Shown here: piece by piece, positions 24,075 through 33,382 of the stretch | Position numbering within the stretch: the stretch's first letter is position 1 | Layout: each line of letters opens with the position of its first letter | Assembly (NCBI RefSeq): GCF_003382275.1 | Contig: NZ_QTJX01000002.1 | Location: 992,001-1,056,000, forward strand | DNA: 64,000 nt | Source of the DNA: Flagellimonas nanhaiensis | Lineage (GTDB): Bacteria; Bacteroidota; Bacteroidia; Flavobacteriales; Flavobacteriaceae | Direction of reading: 5' to 3' | Translations under genes and position numbers: made by a program | Notes under the pieces: model-generated | What the model saw: the letters and a program-made list of their open reading frames with translations, nothing else | Databases searched by the model: none | Told to the model about the DNA's origin: nothing

Positions 24075-25163
24075 ATGAAAAATAGATATACCTATAAAAC
24101 AATATTTGCAGTGGCCCTCATGGGGTTGACAGTTATGGCATGTGGAAGTGATGCAAAGTCGACCCAAATTGATTCAGAACCAGTACGAGTATCTGTTGCT
24201 GAAGTGGCTGTGGGAGGTGAATCTTCCATATTGGCCGGAAGCGGTCAAATAGCTGCGGTGAACAATGCTACGCTAAGCACTAGAATGATGGGGCATGTAG
24301 AGAAGCTCCCAATAAAAATTGGACAAAAAATAAAAAAAGGAGATCTGCTTGTATCCATAAACAATGTAGATTTAAAAGCAAAGAGAGCTCAAGTAGATGC
24401 TTCCATTACCGAAGCCAACGCAGCTTACACCAATGCAAAAAAAGATTACGAAAGATTCACAAATCTCTTCAAGGAAAACAGTGCTTCCCAAAAAGAATTG
24501 GATGACATGACCGCTCGTTTTGAAATGGCCAAGGCTCGACTTGAGGCTGCCCATCAAATGAAAAACGAGGTCAATTCACAATTTGCCTACGTCAACATCA
24601 GGGCGCCATTCAACGGCGTGGTAACCAACACCTATGTAGATGAAGGTGATATGGCCAATCCTGGAATGCCGTTGGTGTCAGTTGAGTCCCCAGGTAGTTT
24701 TGAGGTAGAGGCCAAGGTAGATGAAAACAAAATTGGAAATATTGAAACTGGGATGAATGCCCTAGTTCACATTAAAGCATTGGACACCACTTTAAGTGGT
24801 AAGGTGAGCGAGTTGAGTGCTTCGGCACAAAATACAGGCGGCCAATATGTAATGAAAGTATTGTTGGACCATTCTGAGGCCAGAATATTGTCAGGCATGT
24901 ATGCAACCATAAGGCTAGAGACGGACAAAGAGAAAAATGAAGAGGGGATATTGACGGTTCCGTCCAAGGCCTTGGTGCATCAAGGACAACTATCGGGAAT
25001 TTATACGGTGGGACAAGACAATGTTGCGCTTTTGCGATGGCTAAGGCTTGGAGATAGTTATGGAGATGAGGTAGAAGTGCTTTCGGGACTTTCCAAAGGA
25101 GAAAAATATATCCTTTCTTCAGATGGAAAGCTGTTCAACGGAGCTAAAGTAACCATACAATAA
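24075..25163 (+). CDS. RND efflux periplasmic adaptor (HlyD/MFP family) lipoprotein
   Basis: Membrane fusion protein of 362 residues with lipobox VMAC. The order is a barrel-sandwich half (LSTRMMGHVEKLPIKIGQKIKKGDLL), a helical hairpin (about 95-150), the second lipoyl half (FAYVNIRAPFNGVVTNTYVDEGDM), and a beta-barrel domain. It connects the RND pump in the inner membrane to the TolC channel. It starts 9 bases after the TolC gene and 16 bases before the pump gene. Confidence 0.93.
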   Translation: MKNRYTYKTIFAVALMGLTVMACGSDAKSTQIDSEPVRVSVAEVAVGGESSILAGSGQIAAVNNATLSTRMMGHVEKLPIKIGQKIKKGDLLVSINNVDLKAKRAQVDASITEANAAYTNAKKDYERFTNLFKENSASQKELDDMTARFEMAKARLEAAHQMKNEVNSQFAYVNIRAPFNGVVTNTYVDEGDMANPGMPLVSVESPGSFEVEAKVDENKIGNIETGMNALVHIKALDTTLSGKVSELSASAQNTGGQYVMKVLLDHSEARILSGMYATIRLETDKEKNEEGILTVPSKALVHQGQLSGIYTVGQDNVALLRWLRLGDSYGDEVEVLSGLSKGEKYILSSDGKLFNGAKVTIQ

Positions 25164-25179
25164 CCTAAACTAGGTAGGG

Positions 25180-28100
25180 ATGAAAGACGGACTTGCAGGA
25201 AAAATAGCGAGAGGTTTTATTGGCTCCAAGCTAACGGTGCTTTTGATGATCGTATTCATGATCATTGGGGTGTACAGTTCTTTCTTGATCCCAAGGGAAG
25301 AAGAGCCACAGATTGATGTGCCCATGGCAGATATTTTTGTGGGATACCCTGGGGCTAGCCCAACAGAGGTGGAATCCAGAATTACAAAACCTCTGGAAAA
25401 GATCATATCCAATATTAAGGGAGTGGAATACGTATACTCCACCTCCATGAAAGAGCAGGGGATGGTTATTGTTCAGTTTTATGTTGGGGAAGACATTGAG
25501 CGTTCTTTGGTAAGACTCTATGATGAGATCAACAAGCACATGGACGAAATGCCTGAAGGTGTAACCATGCCTTTGGTAAAAACCCGTGCTATTGATGATG
25601 TACCCATGTTGGCCCTTACGCTTTGGAGCGAAACTTATGATGATTTTCAGTTGCGGGAAATTTCAGCAGAGTTGATGAACGAAATTGAAAAGGTGAATGA
25701 TGTTTCCATCACCAAAAAGATTGGAGGTAGAAATCGCCAACTTCGGGTAGAGGTGGATAAAGATAAGATGGCAGAAAGCGGATTGGACTTTCTGGCGATT
25801 GCCCAAATGGTGAAGGCCAATAACCAACAGATGGATTCGGGTAACTTCTATACCAACGATACCGAATTCCATATCAGTACAGGTAAATTTTTACAGTCCG
25901 CACAGGATTTGGAAAACCTTATTGTAGGAACAAAGCAAGGCCAGCCTATTTATTTAAGACAGATTGCCATGGTTACTGACGGACCAGAACTGCCAAAAAA
26001 CTATGTTTCCTTAGGTTTTGGAGCTGCCAGCGAAAAATCGGCAGAGTACAGATCGGAATATCCCGCAGTGACCATTTCCATAGCTAAACGAAAAGGGGCG
26101 GATGCCATGAAAATTGCTGACGTTGTACTCGAGAAAGTAGAGCGTTTAAAAACCACACTTATTCCAAATGAGGTACAGGTTGAAGTAACGCGAAATTATG
26201 GACAAACGGCCTCGCAGAAAGTATCTGAGCTATTGCTGCACTTGATCGGGGCCATTATTGCAGTAACCTTTGTTGTGATGTTGGCCATGGGCTGGCGTGG
26301 AGGCTTGGTTGTGTTTCTGTCCGTGCCCATCACATTTGCCCTAACCTTGCTCAGCTATTACATGCTGGATTATACGTTAAATAGAATTACCCTTTTTGCC
26401 CTTGTTTTTGTGACCGGTATTGTAGTGGATGACTCCATCATTATTGCAGAGAACATGCACCGTCATTTTAAAATGAAACGATTGCCATTTAAGGACGCAG
26501 CGCTCTACGCAATCAATGAGGTGGGTAACCCTACTATTTTGGCAACCTTTACGGTCATAGCTTCCGTACTCCCTATGGCCTTTGTTTCAGGATTAATGGG
26601 ACCTTATATGTCGCCTATGCCCATTGGGGCATCCATAGCCATGTTGCTGTCCCTTTTTGTGGCATTGACTATTACTCCATATTTGGGATATCTCTTTTTG
26701 AGGGAAAAAGACAAAAAGCAGGAGGAAAAACCCGCCGCCAAAATGCAAGACTCATTCATTTATAGAATGTATGACCGTTTTGAGAGGCCACTGATTGAGA
26801 ATCGTAAAAAGCGCTGGTTGTTTCTAGGGATTACTTTTTTCTTGTTAATGGCTTCCATAGCCATGTTCTTTACCAAATCGGTAGCGGTAAAAATGTTGCC
26901 ATTTGACAATAAAAACGAATTTCAGGTGGTGATAGACCTTCCTGAAGGCAGCACCTTGGAACGAACAGCAGTAGTTGCCAAAGAAATCGGCGCCTATTTG
27001 TCCACTCGCCTAGAAGTGGTCAATTATCAAAGCTATGTGGGAACTTCGGCCCCTATCACCTTCAACGGTCTGGTAAGGCATTATGATCTTCGAGGAGGAA
27101 GTAACATGGCCGATATCCAAGTGAATCTAACTGACAAACATGACCGAAGCGAACAGAGCCATGATATTGCCAAACTGTTGAGGCCAAAAATTCAGGAATT
27201 GGGTAAAAAACACAATGCCAACATTAAGATTGTTGAAGTGCCACCGGGACCGCCTGTATTGTCTACCATCGTTGCCGAAGTGTATGGTCCAGATTATGAA
27301 AAACAAATAGAAATAGCCAATAAGGTAAAGGCCATTCTTGAAAACACCACGGATGTTGTGGATGTGGATTGGATGGTTGAGGATGACCAAAAGGAGTACG
27401 ATTTTGTCATAGATAAAGAAAAAGCAATGCTTTATGGCATTACTCCCCAACAGATTGTGCATACCATGGGCATGGCTTTTAGGGAAAGGCCCATAACCCA
27501 TATCTATAATGAAGATTCCTATGATCAAATAGGCATTTTGCTAACCGTGGCCGAGAAGGAGAAATCCAGTTTGGACAAAATCAAACAGTTGAAGATTGCA
27601 TCAATGCAAGGGAACATGGTTTCGGTAGGGGATTTGGTGAAGATCAATGAAGGAATTAAGGAAAAGAGCATCTATCGAAAAAACCAAAAAAGGGTGGTCT
27701 ATGTGATGTCCGATATGGCTGGAAAGCTGGAAAGCCCAGTCTATGCCATTTTGGGAATGACAGATAAACTGAATCAACTGGAATTGCCTCAAGGATATTC
27801 CATCAATGAACTCTACATGAACCAACCCGATTTTGAGGACGATTTTACCGTAAAATGGGATGGTGAATGGCAAATTACCTTGGAAGTTTTCCGAGACCTC
27901 GGAATAGCATTTCTAGGAGTGATTGTCATTATTTACATGTTGATTGTAGGTTGGTTCCAAAATTTTAAAGCACCTATGGTGATGATGGTGGCCATTCCGC
28001 TTTCCTTGATCGGAATTGTATTGGGGCACTGGATTCTGGGAGCATTCTTCACCGCAACTTCGTTTATTGGCATGATTGCCCTTGCAGGAATTATGGTGCG

Positions 28101-28371
28101 GAACTCTGTGCTCTTAATTGATTTCGTTAATCTAAGATTAAGGGATGGAGTGCCCTTCAAGCAAGCAGTGATAGAGGCAGGAGCGGTTAGGACCACTCCA
28201 ATCTTACTTACCGCAGGAACCGTGGTGATTGGAGCTTTTGTTATTCTCTTTGATCCCATTTTCCAGGGATTGGCCATTTCCTTGATGGGCGGAACCATCG
28301 CATCCACTGTATTGACGCTTCTAGTGGTGCCCCTGGTCTATTACATGATTGAACACAAAAAACATGACTAA
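25180..28371 (+). CDS. RND-family efflux transporter, AcrB-type
   Basis: Inner-membrane proton-driven pump, 1063 residues, the full family length. It has the two-fold pattern of one N-terminal helix, a large periplasmic loop and a helix bundle. The proton relay aspartates are in VTGIVVDDSIIIAEN of helix 4. The second repeat ends in TVVIGAFVILFDPIFQGLAISLMGG. The substrate is not evident; there is no obvious metal-binding methionine set of the CusA kind. It belongs to an operon whose later genes are YeeE/YedE-type sulfur transporters, and whose promoter carries the sulfur-region palindrome. Export of a sulfur compound, or of toxic by-products of sulfide oxidation, is possible (inference). Confidence 0.94.
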   Translation: MKDGLAGKIARGFIGSKLTVLLMIVFMIIGVYSSFLIPREEEPQIDVPMADIFVGYPGASPTEVESRITKPLEKIISNIKGVEYVYSTSMKEQGMVIVQFYVGEDIERSLVRLYDEINKHMDEMPEGVTMPLVKTRAIDDVPMLALTLWSETYDDFQLREISAELMNEIEKVNDVSITKKIGGRNRQLRVEVDKDKMAESGLDFLAIAQMVKANNQQMDSGNFYTNDTEFHISTGKFLQSAQDLENLIVGTKQGQPIYLRQIAMVTDGPELPKNYVSLGFGAASEKSAEYRSEYPAVTISIAKRKGADAMKIADVVLEKVERLKTTLIPNEVQVEVTRNYGQTASQKVSELLLHLIGAIIAVTFVVMLAMGWRGGLVVFLSVPITFALTLLSYYMLDYTLNRITLFALVFVTGIVVDDSIIIAENMHRHFKMKRLPFKDAALYAINEVGNPTILATFTVIASVLPMAFVSGLMGPYMSPMPIGASIAMLLSLFVALTITPYLGYLFLREKDKKQEEKPAAKMQDSFIYRMYDRFERPLIENRKKRWLFLGITFFLLMASIAMFFTKSVAVKMLPFDNKNEFQVVIDLPEGSTLERTAVVAKEIGAYLSTRLEVVNYQSYVGTSAPITFNGLVRHYDLRGGSNMADIQVNLTDKHDRSEQSHDIAKLLRPKIQELGKKHNANIKIVEVPPGPPVLSTIVAEVYGPDYEKQIEIANKVKAILENTTDVVDVDWMVEDDQKEYDFVIDKEKAMLYGITPQQIVHTMGMAFRERPITHIYNEDSYDQIGILLTVAEKEKSSLDKIKQLKIASMQGNMVSVGDLVKINEGIKEKSIYRKNQKRVVYVMSDMAGKLESPVYAILGMTDKLNQLELPQGYSINELYMNQPDFEDDFTVKWDGEWQITLEVFRDLGIAFLGVIVIIYMLIVGWFQNFKAPMVMMVAIPLSLIGIVLGHWILGAFFTATSFIGMIALAGIMVRNSVLLIDFVNLRLRDGVPFKQAVIEAGAVRTTPILLTAGTVVIGAFVILFDPIFQGLAISLMGGTIASTVLTLLVVPLVYYMIEHKKHD

Positions 28372-28373
28372 CT

Positions 28374-28679
28374 ATGAAAATGATACTTGTTACCACCGTA
28401 GAGGAATATAAAAGTGAAGTTTTCAAGCTTTTCAGAAAAGCAGGTATAGAAAACTTTAGTGGCTCTGATATTGACGGATATAAAAATGTACCTCCATTGC
28501 TATATTCCAGCAGTTGGTTCCCCAGTGAAAGGGGCGGAGCGGCTTCCAATTTGTTCTTCTCTTTTACCGAAGACGATAAAGTAACCGAATTGTTCAAATA
28601 TTTAGAAGAGTTCAATAGTGCGAGCCATATTACGAACCCAATAAGGGCAGTGGAAATTCCTATTGAACGAACAGTATAA
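28374..28679 (+). CDS. Small PII-like protein (possible DUF3240-type)
   Basis: 101-residue cytoplasmic protein with a ferredoxin-like alternation of strands and helices (MILVTTVEEYKSEVFKLFRKAGI, then a loop, then SNLFFSFTEDDKVTELFKYLEEF). This resembles PII/CutA-like small proteins, including the DUF3240 group found next to RND pumps. The family call is by pattern, not search. It starts 2 bases after the pump gene and may regulate or sense for the pump (inference). Confidence 0.55.
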   Translation: MKMILVTTVEEYKSEVFKLFRKAGIENFSGSDIDGYKNVPPLLYSSSWFPSERGGAASNLFFSFTEDDKVTELFKYLEEFNSASHITNPIRAVEIPIERTV

Positions 28680-28689
28680 AATCAAAGAA

Positions 28690-28875
28690 ATGAGAAATAG
28701 AATTGTTAGGGGAGTGGCTGGAAGTTTTATCTTGATCAGCTTGATATTGGCCATTTATGTGAATATAAATTGGCTATGGTTTACTGCATTTGTAGGTGCC
28801 AATCTACTGCAGTCCTCAATGACCAAATGGTGCCTGTTAGAGGACATCCTTAAAAAATTTGGGATCAACAATTAG
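28690..28875 (+). CDS. DUF2892 (YgaP transmembrane-like) small membrane protein
   Basis: 61 residues starting MRNRIVRGVAG, with two hydrophobic segments and the typical ending of the DUF2892 family (WFTAFVGANLLQSSMTKWCLLEDILKKFGI). This domain is fused to rhodanese in E. coli YgaP and is often found beside sulfur-transfer genes. I chose the ATG at 28690; an in-frame start at 28663 overlaps the previous gene. Function not known; a link with sulfur handling is consistent with its neighbours. Confidence 0.85.
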   Translation: MRNRIVRGVAGSFILISLILAIYVNINWLWFTAFVGANLLQSSMTKWCLLEDILKKFGINN

Positions 28876-28943
28876 AGAAGACCATTAAGGTCCAAATTTG
28901 TTTTTTAGAGCATTTTCTTCATTTTTGCGTGAAATAGAAGGAT

Positions 28944-29501
28944 ATGCTTTATCAATCATGGCCCTGGTATGTATCGGGCCCACTTATTGCCCTGGTGATG
29001 GCCATTTTGGTCCTTATGGGGAAACGATTTGGAATGTCATCCAATCTGGAGACGTTCTGTTCCATTGGAGGAGCAGGGAAATTTGTCGACTACTTTAAGA
29101 TAGACCTAAAGTCCAAAAGATGGAGCTTGTTGGTGGTGTTGGGAGCGGTCATTGGGGGATATTTGGCCGCAAATTTCTTTTCTCCAGACCCAGCGGTAGA
29201 GATATCCCAAGCTACTGTCAATAAGCTGCAAGAACTTGGGTTTAACAGCGCTGGGCAAGCATATTTGCCAACCGAGCTCTTTGATGTTGCAGTACTTTCT
29301 CAGCCCAAAACATGGATTTTACTCCTTGTTGCGGGATTGTTGGTCGGTTTTGGGACCCGCTACGCGGGAGGCTGTACTTCCGGTCACGCCATATCTGGAT
29401 TGAGCAATCTACAATTTCCATCCCTGATTGCGGTAATCGGCTTTTTTGTTGGAGGACTTATCATGGTCCATTTGTTGTTTCCCTTAATTTTTGGATCATG
29501 A
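28944..29501 (+). CDS. YeeE/YedE-family sulfur compound transporter, first half
   Basis: Membrane protein of 185 residues with the signature GGCTSGHAISG at about 145-155. In the related thiosulfate importer TsuA/YeeE, such cysteines line the path. Flavobacteria commonly encode the transporter as two half-size proteins, and the second half follows with an ATGA overlap. It probably moves thiosulfate or a related sulfane compound across the inner membrane; direction is not shown. About 68 bases separate it from the DUF2892 gene, still in one operon. Confidence 0.9.
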   Translation: MLYQSWPWYVSGPLIALVMAILVLMGKRFGMSSNLETFCSIGGAGKFVDYFKIDLKSKRWSLLVVLGAVIGGYLAANFFSPDPAVEISQATVNKLQELGFNSAGQAYLPTELFDVAVLSQPKTWILLLVAGLLVGFGTRYAGGCTSGHAISGLSNLQFPSLIAVIGFFVGGLIMVHLLFPLIFGS

Positions 29502-29911
29502 GAAGTTTGGCCTATCTATTCGTTGGTATATTTTTTGGTTTTGTGCTCTTTAAATCGGAGGCAGCATCTTGGTTTCGGATATACGAAATGTTTCAATTTC
29601 AATCCTTCCACATGTATGGCATAATGGGTTCAGCCTTGCTGGTGGGAATGGTGTTTGTTCAATGGGTTAAAAAGACCAAAAGAAAATCCCTTTTTGGTGA
29701 GAAAATAATATTGGACAAAAAGGAACGGTCATTTGTAAGGTACGCCATTGGCGGAACCTTGTTTGGGCTGGGCTGGGCATTGGCCGGCGCATGTCCGGGG
29801 CCAATGTACGTATTGGCTGGTGCAGGGTTTGTCCCAATTTTGGTAGTGCTTCTAGGAGCTGTACTCGGTGCGTTTTTGTATGGGTTGTTAAGGTCTAAAC
29901 TACCCCATTAA
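29498..29911 (+). CDS. YeeE/YedE-family sulfur compound transporter, second half (DUF6691-like)
   Basis: 137-residue membrane protein with the second signature GACPGPMYVLAGAG near residues 97-110. The ATG at 29498 overlaps the stop of the first half by 4 bases (ATGA); longer frames start inside the previous gene. The two proteins should act together as one transporter. It is the last gene of the operon that starts at 22755. Confidence 0.88.
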   Translation: MRSLAYLFVGIFFGFVLFKSEAASWFRIYEMFQFQSFHMYGIMGSALLVGMVFVQWVKKTKRKSLFGEKIILDKKERSFVRYAIGGTLFGLGWALAGACPGPMYVLAGAGFVPILVVLLGAVLGAFLYGLLRSKLPH

Positions 29912-30010
29912 GTTAATCTTGACGGGTTATTCATACCACATGGCGAGTATGGAAGGCGAATTTCCATTAAGATTTTAATTTTGTGGGCAGCTTCCCTTTA
30001 AAAACCCCAT

Positions 30011-30412
30011 ATGAAACTTACCGTCTGTATTATTGATGATGATTTGGTGTCGCAATTTGCGACCCGATACTGCATTCAGCAATCCAGTGGAGATTTTGAT
30101 ATCATGACTTGCTCCAGCGGAGAAGAAGGGTTGAGTCTATGTGTGGAACTCATGGAACAGAACGAAGAATTGCCACACATCATTTTTCTGGACCTGGTCA
30201 TGGACGGGATGGACGGATGGACCTTTTTGGAAAACCTTCAAAACCTGTTCAAGGAAAGTAAGCTGCCCAAAGTCTATATACTATCCTCGTTCACTAATGC
30301 CAAGGACCGGGCAATAGCCAAGGAGCATAAGCTGATTTCTGGTTATGTGGACAAACCACTCTCAAGAAATTACATTGAAAAGATTCTTGATCAAGAAAAA
30401 ACCATATCCTAA
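30011..30412 (+). CDS. Stand-alone response regulator receiver domain
   Basis: 133 residues, a single CheY-like receiver with acidic pocket IIDDD at 8-12, the phosphoacceptor Asp in IIFLDLVMDG (about residue 60), the Ser/Thr in ILSSF and the Lys in YVDKPLS. There is no output domain, so it acts through a protein partner or phosphorelay. Its own promoter region is short, and no kinase gene is adjacent. Confidence 0.92.
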   Translation: MKLTVCIIDDDLVSQFATRYCIQQSSGDFDIMTCSSGEEGLSLCVELMEQNEELPHIIFLDLVMDGMDGWTFLENLQNLFKESKLPKVYILSSFTNAKDRAIAKEHKLISGYVDKPLSRNYIEKILDQEKTIS

Positions 30413-30513
30413 ACTGTCATCATGTAAGCCTATGGAAACAGGGTCTTTTTATGTGTTGAGTAGTGTGTATAGTTCCTTGAAAAAACATATTTTTGCTATC
30501 CATTTTTAAGAAT

Positions 30514-30585
30514 GGCCCCGTAGTTCAATGGATAGAATAGAAGTTTCCTAAACTTTAGATGCAAGTTCGATTCTTGCCGGGGCTA
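30514..30585 (+). tRNA. tRNA-Arg (anticodon CCT)
   Basis: The 72-nt sequence folds as a full cloverleaf: acceptor GGCCCCG with CGGGGCT (one G-T pair), D stem GTTC/GAAT, anticodon stem GAAGT/ACTTT with loop TTCCTAA (anticodon CCT at 30547-30549), variable loop AGAT, and T stem GCAAG/CTTGC with loop TTCGATT. The discriminator is A; CCA is not encoded. It reads AGG. Confidence 0.95.
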
Positions 30586-30638
30586 CAAAACCCTCCCTTC
30601 TTTTTAGTTTTCTTGGTACCTTAGCAAAAAGTCGTTTT

Positions 30639-31079
30639 ATGGAAAAGAAGCTAAAGAACGTATTTGTAGAAGGAGCCATTTCCCCGGATTTTATTGCGAA
30701 TTCCATAGCCAAACATCAATCCAAGACCACTATTGGTGCCCACGATATATTTTTGGGGCAGGTACGGGCAGATGATATTGAGGGGAAAACCGTTTCGGCC
30801 ATTGAGTATACCGCATATGAAAATATGGCCAATCAGAAATTCCATGAGATACGGGAAAGTACGTTCTCCAAATTTGATATCACTTGCATGCACATCTACC
30901 ATAGTTTGGGAAAAGTGGGAGTAGGAGAAATCTGTTTGTTCGTTTTTGTGTCTTCTCCCCACAGAAGAACCGCATTTGAAGCGCTTGAATTTGTGGTTGA
31001 GGAGATCAAGGCACATGTTCCAGTCTTCGGGAAGGAACTTTTTGAAGACGATACATATCAATGGAAAGTCAATACCTAA
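30639..31079 (+). CDS. moaE: Molybdopterin synthase catalytic subunit MoaE
   Basis: Transfers sulfur from MoaD thiocarboxylate to cyclic pyranopterin monophosphate, forming molybdopterin. 146 residues with the MoaE motifs GAHDIFLGQVR, IEYTAYE, HSLGKVGVGE, SSPHRRTAFEA and the lysine-containing VPVFGKE. moaC follows after 3 bases. The two fit a need for Moco in the sulfite dehydrogenase at 19522. MoaD is not encoded beside it. Confidence 0.95.
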   Translation: MEKKLKNVFVEGAISPDFIANSIAKHQSKTTIGAHDIFLGQVRADDIEGKTVSAIEYTAYENMANQKFHEIRESTFSKFDITCMHIYHSLGKVGVGEICLFVFVSSPHRRTAFEALEFVVEEIKAHVPVFGKELFEDDTYQWKVNT

Positions 31080-31082
31080 TTC

Positions 31083-31511
31083 ATGGTAGATATAACACAA
31101 AAACAATCCACCCACCGTACGGCTGTTGCCCAAGCAATTGTTAAGGTAAGTTCCGTGGATACTATTGAGGCAATCAAAAAGGGAACAGTTCCCAAGGGAG
31201 ATGTATTTTCTATGAGCAAGGCCGCAGGTTTTCTGGCCGTTAAGAAAACAGCCGACCTTTTACCGGATTGTCATCCATTACCCGTTGAATATTGTGGTAT
31301 AGACTATACAATTAACGGGCTGGAAATTACAATCAAAATAACGGTAAAAACTTTCTACAAAACAGGAGTAGAAGTGGAGGCCATGCATGGAGCAAGTGTT
31401 GTCGCCCTTAATATGTACGACATGCTCAAACCCATTGATAAAGGCGTGGAGATTCATCTAATCAAACTGATTGAAAAAACGGGAGGAAAATCTGATTTCC
31501 ACAACACTTAA
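31083..31511 (+). CDS. moaC: Cyclic pyranopterin monophosphate synthase MoaC
   Basis: Catalyses the second half of the first Moco step, forming cyclic pyranopterin monophosphate from the product of MoaA. The N-terminal THRTAVAQ, HPLPVEYCGIDY and MHGASVVALNMYDMLKPIDK motifs with the conserved Asp and Lys are present. 142 residues, slightly short for the family (about 160). It lies directly after moaE; moaA is not in the window. Confidence 0.95.
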   Translation: MVDITQKQSTHRTAVAQAIVKVSSVDTIEAIKKGTVPKGDVFSMSKAAGFLAVKKTADLLPDCHPLPVEYCGIDYTINGLEITIKITVKTFYKTGVEVEAMHGASVVALNMYDMLKPIDKGVEIHLIKLIEKTGGKSDFHNT

Positions 31512-31578
31512 TTTTTTTCACAGCGAAAACTTTTTTGTTCTAATTTTAAGATAGTTTGATATAAGCTCACTATCAATC

Positions 31579-31869
31579 ATGAACAACCTTAAACGAGTAA
31601 TTGTTGATTACAAGAAGCTAACACCGGAATTGCTGAAGCTGTTAGTGGAAAAATATCCTGATGGCTATGGCGACAATGATGTCATCAATTTCAAGAACCT
31701 TAAGGGAGAAAGGATTGAGGCAGTGGAGGTCTCAACTGAAGACACCAAATATTTGGTGAAAATCAGTTCAAAACTGGAACAGAGTATGGCCAAATTTGAT
31801 GATGACTTGGTTGCTGAGGATATGGATGAAATCCCCGAAGAAGATTTTGCCGACTCTGAGGAGGAATGA
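31579..31869 (+). CDS. Conserved hypothetical acidic protein
   Basis: 96 residues with an N-terminal conserved-looking part (VDYKKLTPELLKLLVEKYPDGYGDNDVI) and an acidic C-terminal tail (EEDFADSEEE). It has no signal peptide or membrane segment. I recall similar short proteins in many Flavobacteriia but no function. The gene is convergent with the epimerase gene, separated by only 3 bases. Confidence 0.8.
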   Translation: MNNLKRVIVDYKKLTPELLKLLVEKYPDGYGDNDVINFKNLKGERIEAVEVSTEDTKYLVKISSKLEQSMAKFDDDLVAEDMDEIPEEDFADSEEE

Positions 31870-31872
31870 CCT

Positions 31873-32820
31873 CTACTTGGTTTTATCCAAGTTTGCCAAC
31901 ATCTCCGCCGTAGTGCTGTTGAGGTCAAATTTTGGTCGCCAACCCCATTCGTTTCTAGCAGATGAATCATCAATACTACTGGGCCATGAATTTGCAATTT
32001 CTTGCCTAAAATCCGGAGCGTAACTTATTTCAAAATCTGGGATATGTTCTTTTATGCTTTGTGCCACTTCCGCAGGTGTAAAGCTCATGCTTCCCAAATT
32101 GTAGGAGGAACGTACTTTCACAGAATCCAAAGGGCTTTCCATTAGACTTATTGTTGCTCTGATGGCATCGTCCATGTACATCATTGGCAATTTGGTGTCT
32201 TCACTCAAGAAGCACTCATAAGATTGTTTTTTTATTGCTTCGTGGTAGATTTCCACAGCATAATCTGTGGTTCCACCACCTGGCATGGTCTTCCAACTGA
32301 TCAAACCAGGATATCGTACACTTCGCACATCTACTCCAAACTTCCTGAAATAGTATTCGCACCATCTTTCCCCGGATTGTTTGCTTATTCCGTAAACAGT
32401 GCTCGGTTCCATCACCGTGTTTTGGGGAGTACTTTCCTTGGGGGTGTTGGGGCCAAAAACGGCTATACTTGAAGGCCAGAATATTTTAGAGATTTTGCGC
32501 TCTTTCGCAAGGTTGAGCACATTGAACAAGGAGCCCATATTGAGGTTCCACGCCCTCATAGGAAATTTTTCGGCGGTAGCACTCAACATAGCCGCCATAA
32601 GATAGACCTCATCAATTTCATAGTGCATCACCACATCCTCAATGGCTTCATAATTTGTGGCATCCAGCAATTCAAAAGGGCCAGAATTTACGAGTGATTC
32701 GCTGCCTTCCCTAATATCACTGGCAACAACATTGTCCGAGCCATGCTTTTTTCTTAGCTCAACGGTCAACTCGGTGCCAATTTGTCCGCAGGCACCAAGG
32801 ATAAGGATGGGTTTTTGCAT
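31873..32820 (-). CDS. NAD-dependent epimerase/dehydratase, L-threonine 3-dehydrogenase-like SDR
   Basis: Extended SDR of 315 residues. The Rossmann motif is GACGQIG (8-14), an acidic residue follows (ASDIRE), and the active-site pair is in YGISKQSGE. MYMDDAIRATISLME and SSYNLGSMSFTPAE match the bacterial L-threonine dehydrogenases of the GalE-like type, which oxidise L-threonine to 2-amino-3-ketobutyrate. A different sugar-nucleotide epimerase is possible but less likely. Confidence 0.85.
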   Translation of the reverse strand: MQKPILILGACGQIGTELTVELRKKHGSDNVVASDIREGSESLVNSGPFELLDATNYEAIEDVVMHYEIDEVYLMAAMLSATAEKFPMRAWNLNMGSLFNVLNLAKERKISKIFWPSSIAVFGPNTPKESTPQNTVMEPSTVYGISKQSGERWCEYYFRKFGVDVRSVRYPGLISWKTMPGGGTTDYAVEIYHEAIKKQSYECFLSEDTKLPMMYMDDAIRATISLMESPLDSVKVRSSYNLGSMSFTPAEVAQSIKEHIPDFEISYAPDFRQEIANSWPSSIDDSSARNEWGWRPKFDLNSTTAEMLANLDKTK

Positions 32821-32884
32821 TTAAAATGGAGTTAATTGCATTTGCGCGTAAAGATAGCCTTTATTAAAATTTGTACATTCGCCT

Positions 32885-33382
32885 ATGCAGAAATTGTTAC
32901 CTCTCCTTTTTGGGTTATTGGTTCTTTTTGGGTGCAAGAAAAAACAAGACGCCAATGAAGATGCAGAAGATGGGAAACTGGTTTTCGAGTACCAAAAAAT
33001 GCCTGACAAAACAAGCTTGAATCCTGAAGCTACGGTCATTGTCGAAAATTGGAAGGATTTCCAAAAATTTAACGAAAGTATTGATGTTCTCTATCGGGCC
33101 ACCAACAATGAGGACCTAATCTTGGCAATTGACGATCTTATAGAAAAGGAAAAGCTTTTGGAAGAGGGAACCTACCCAGAGATGTTCAATTCGCTTCAGA
33201 TAAAGAGTAGGCAGCGGGTGTTGAAGACGTATTTGTACAAGGTAAAATCCAGTATTCTAGAAAATCAAGAAACTACCGAACCAACAGTGGAAATGTTGGA
33301 GGCCTACAATGCCTTACGAAGTCAGTTGAATAGCATGGTAAATAGCCAGTTGGATAAAAAACTCATATTGGATGAAGAATAA
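32885..33382 (+). CDS. Hypothetical lipoprotein
   Basis: 165 residues with lipobox LFGC at about residue 17, followed by KKKQ. The rest is charged and mostly helical (YQKMPDKTSLNPEATVIVENWKDFQKFNESIDVL). No recognised domain. It overlaps the next gene by 11 bases, so the two are coupled. Confidence 0.78.
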   Translation: MQKLLPLLFGLLVLFGCKKKQDANEDAEDGKLVFEYQKMPDKTSLNPEATVIVENWKDFQKFNESIDVLYRATNNEDLILAIDDLIEKEKLLEEGTYPEMFNSLQIKSRQRVLKTYLYKVKSSILENQETTEPTVEMLEAYNALRSQLNSMVNSQLDKKLILDEE

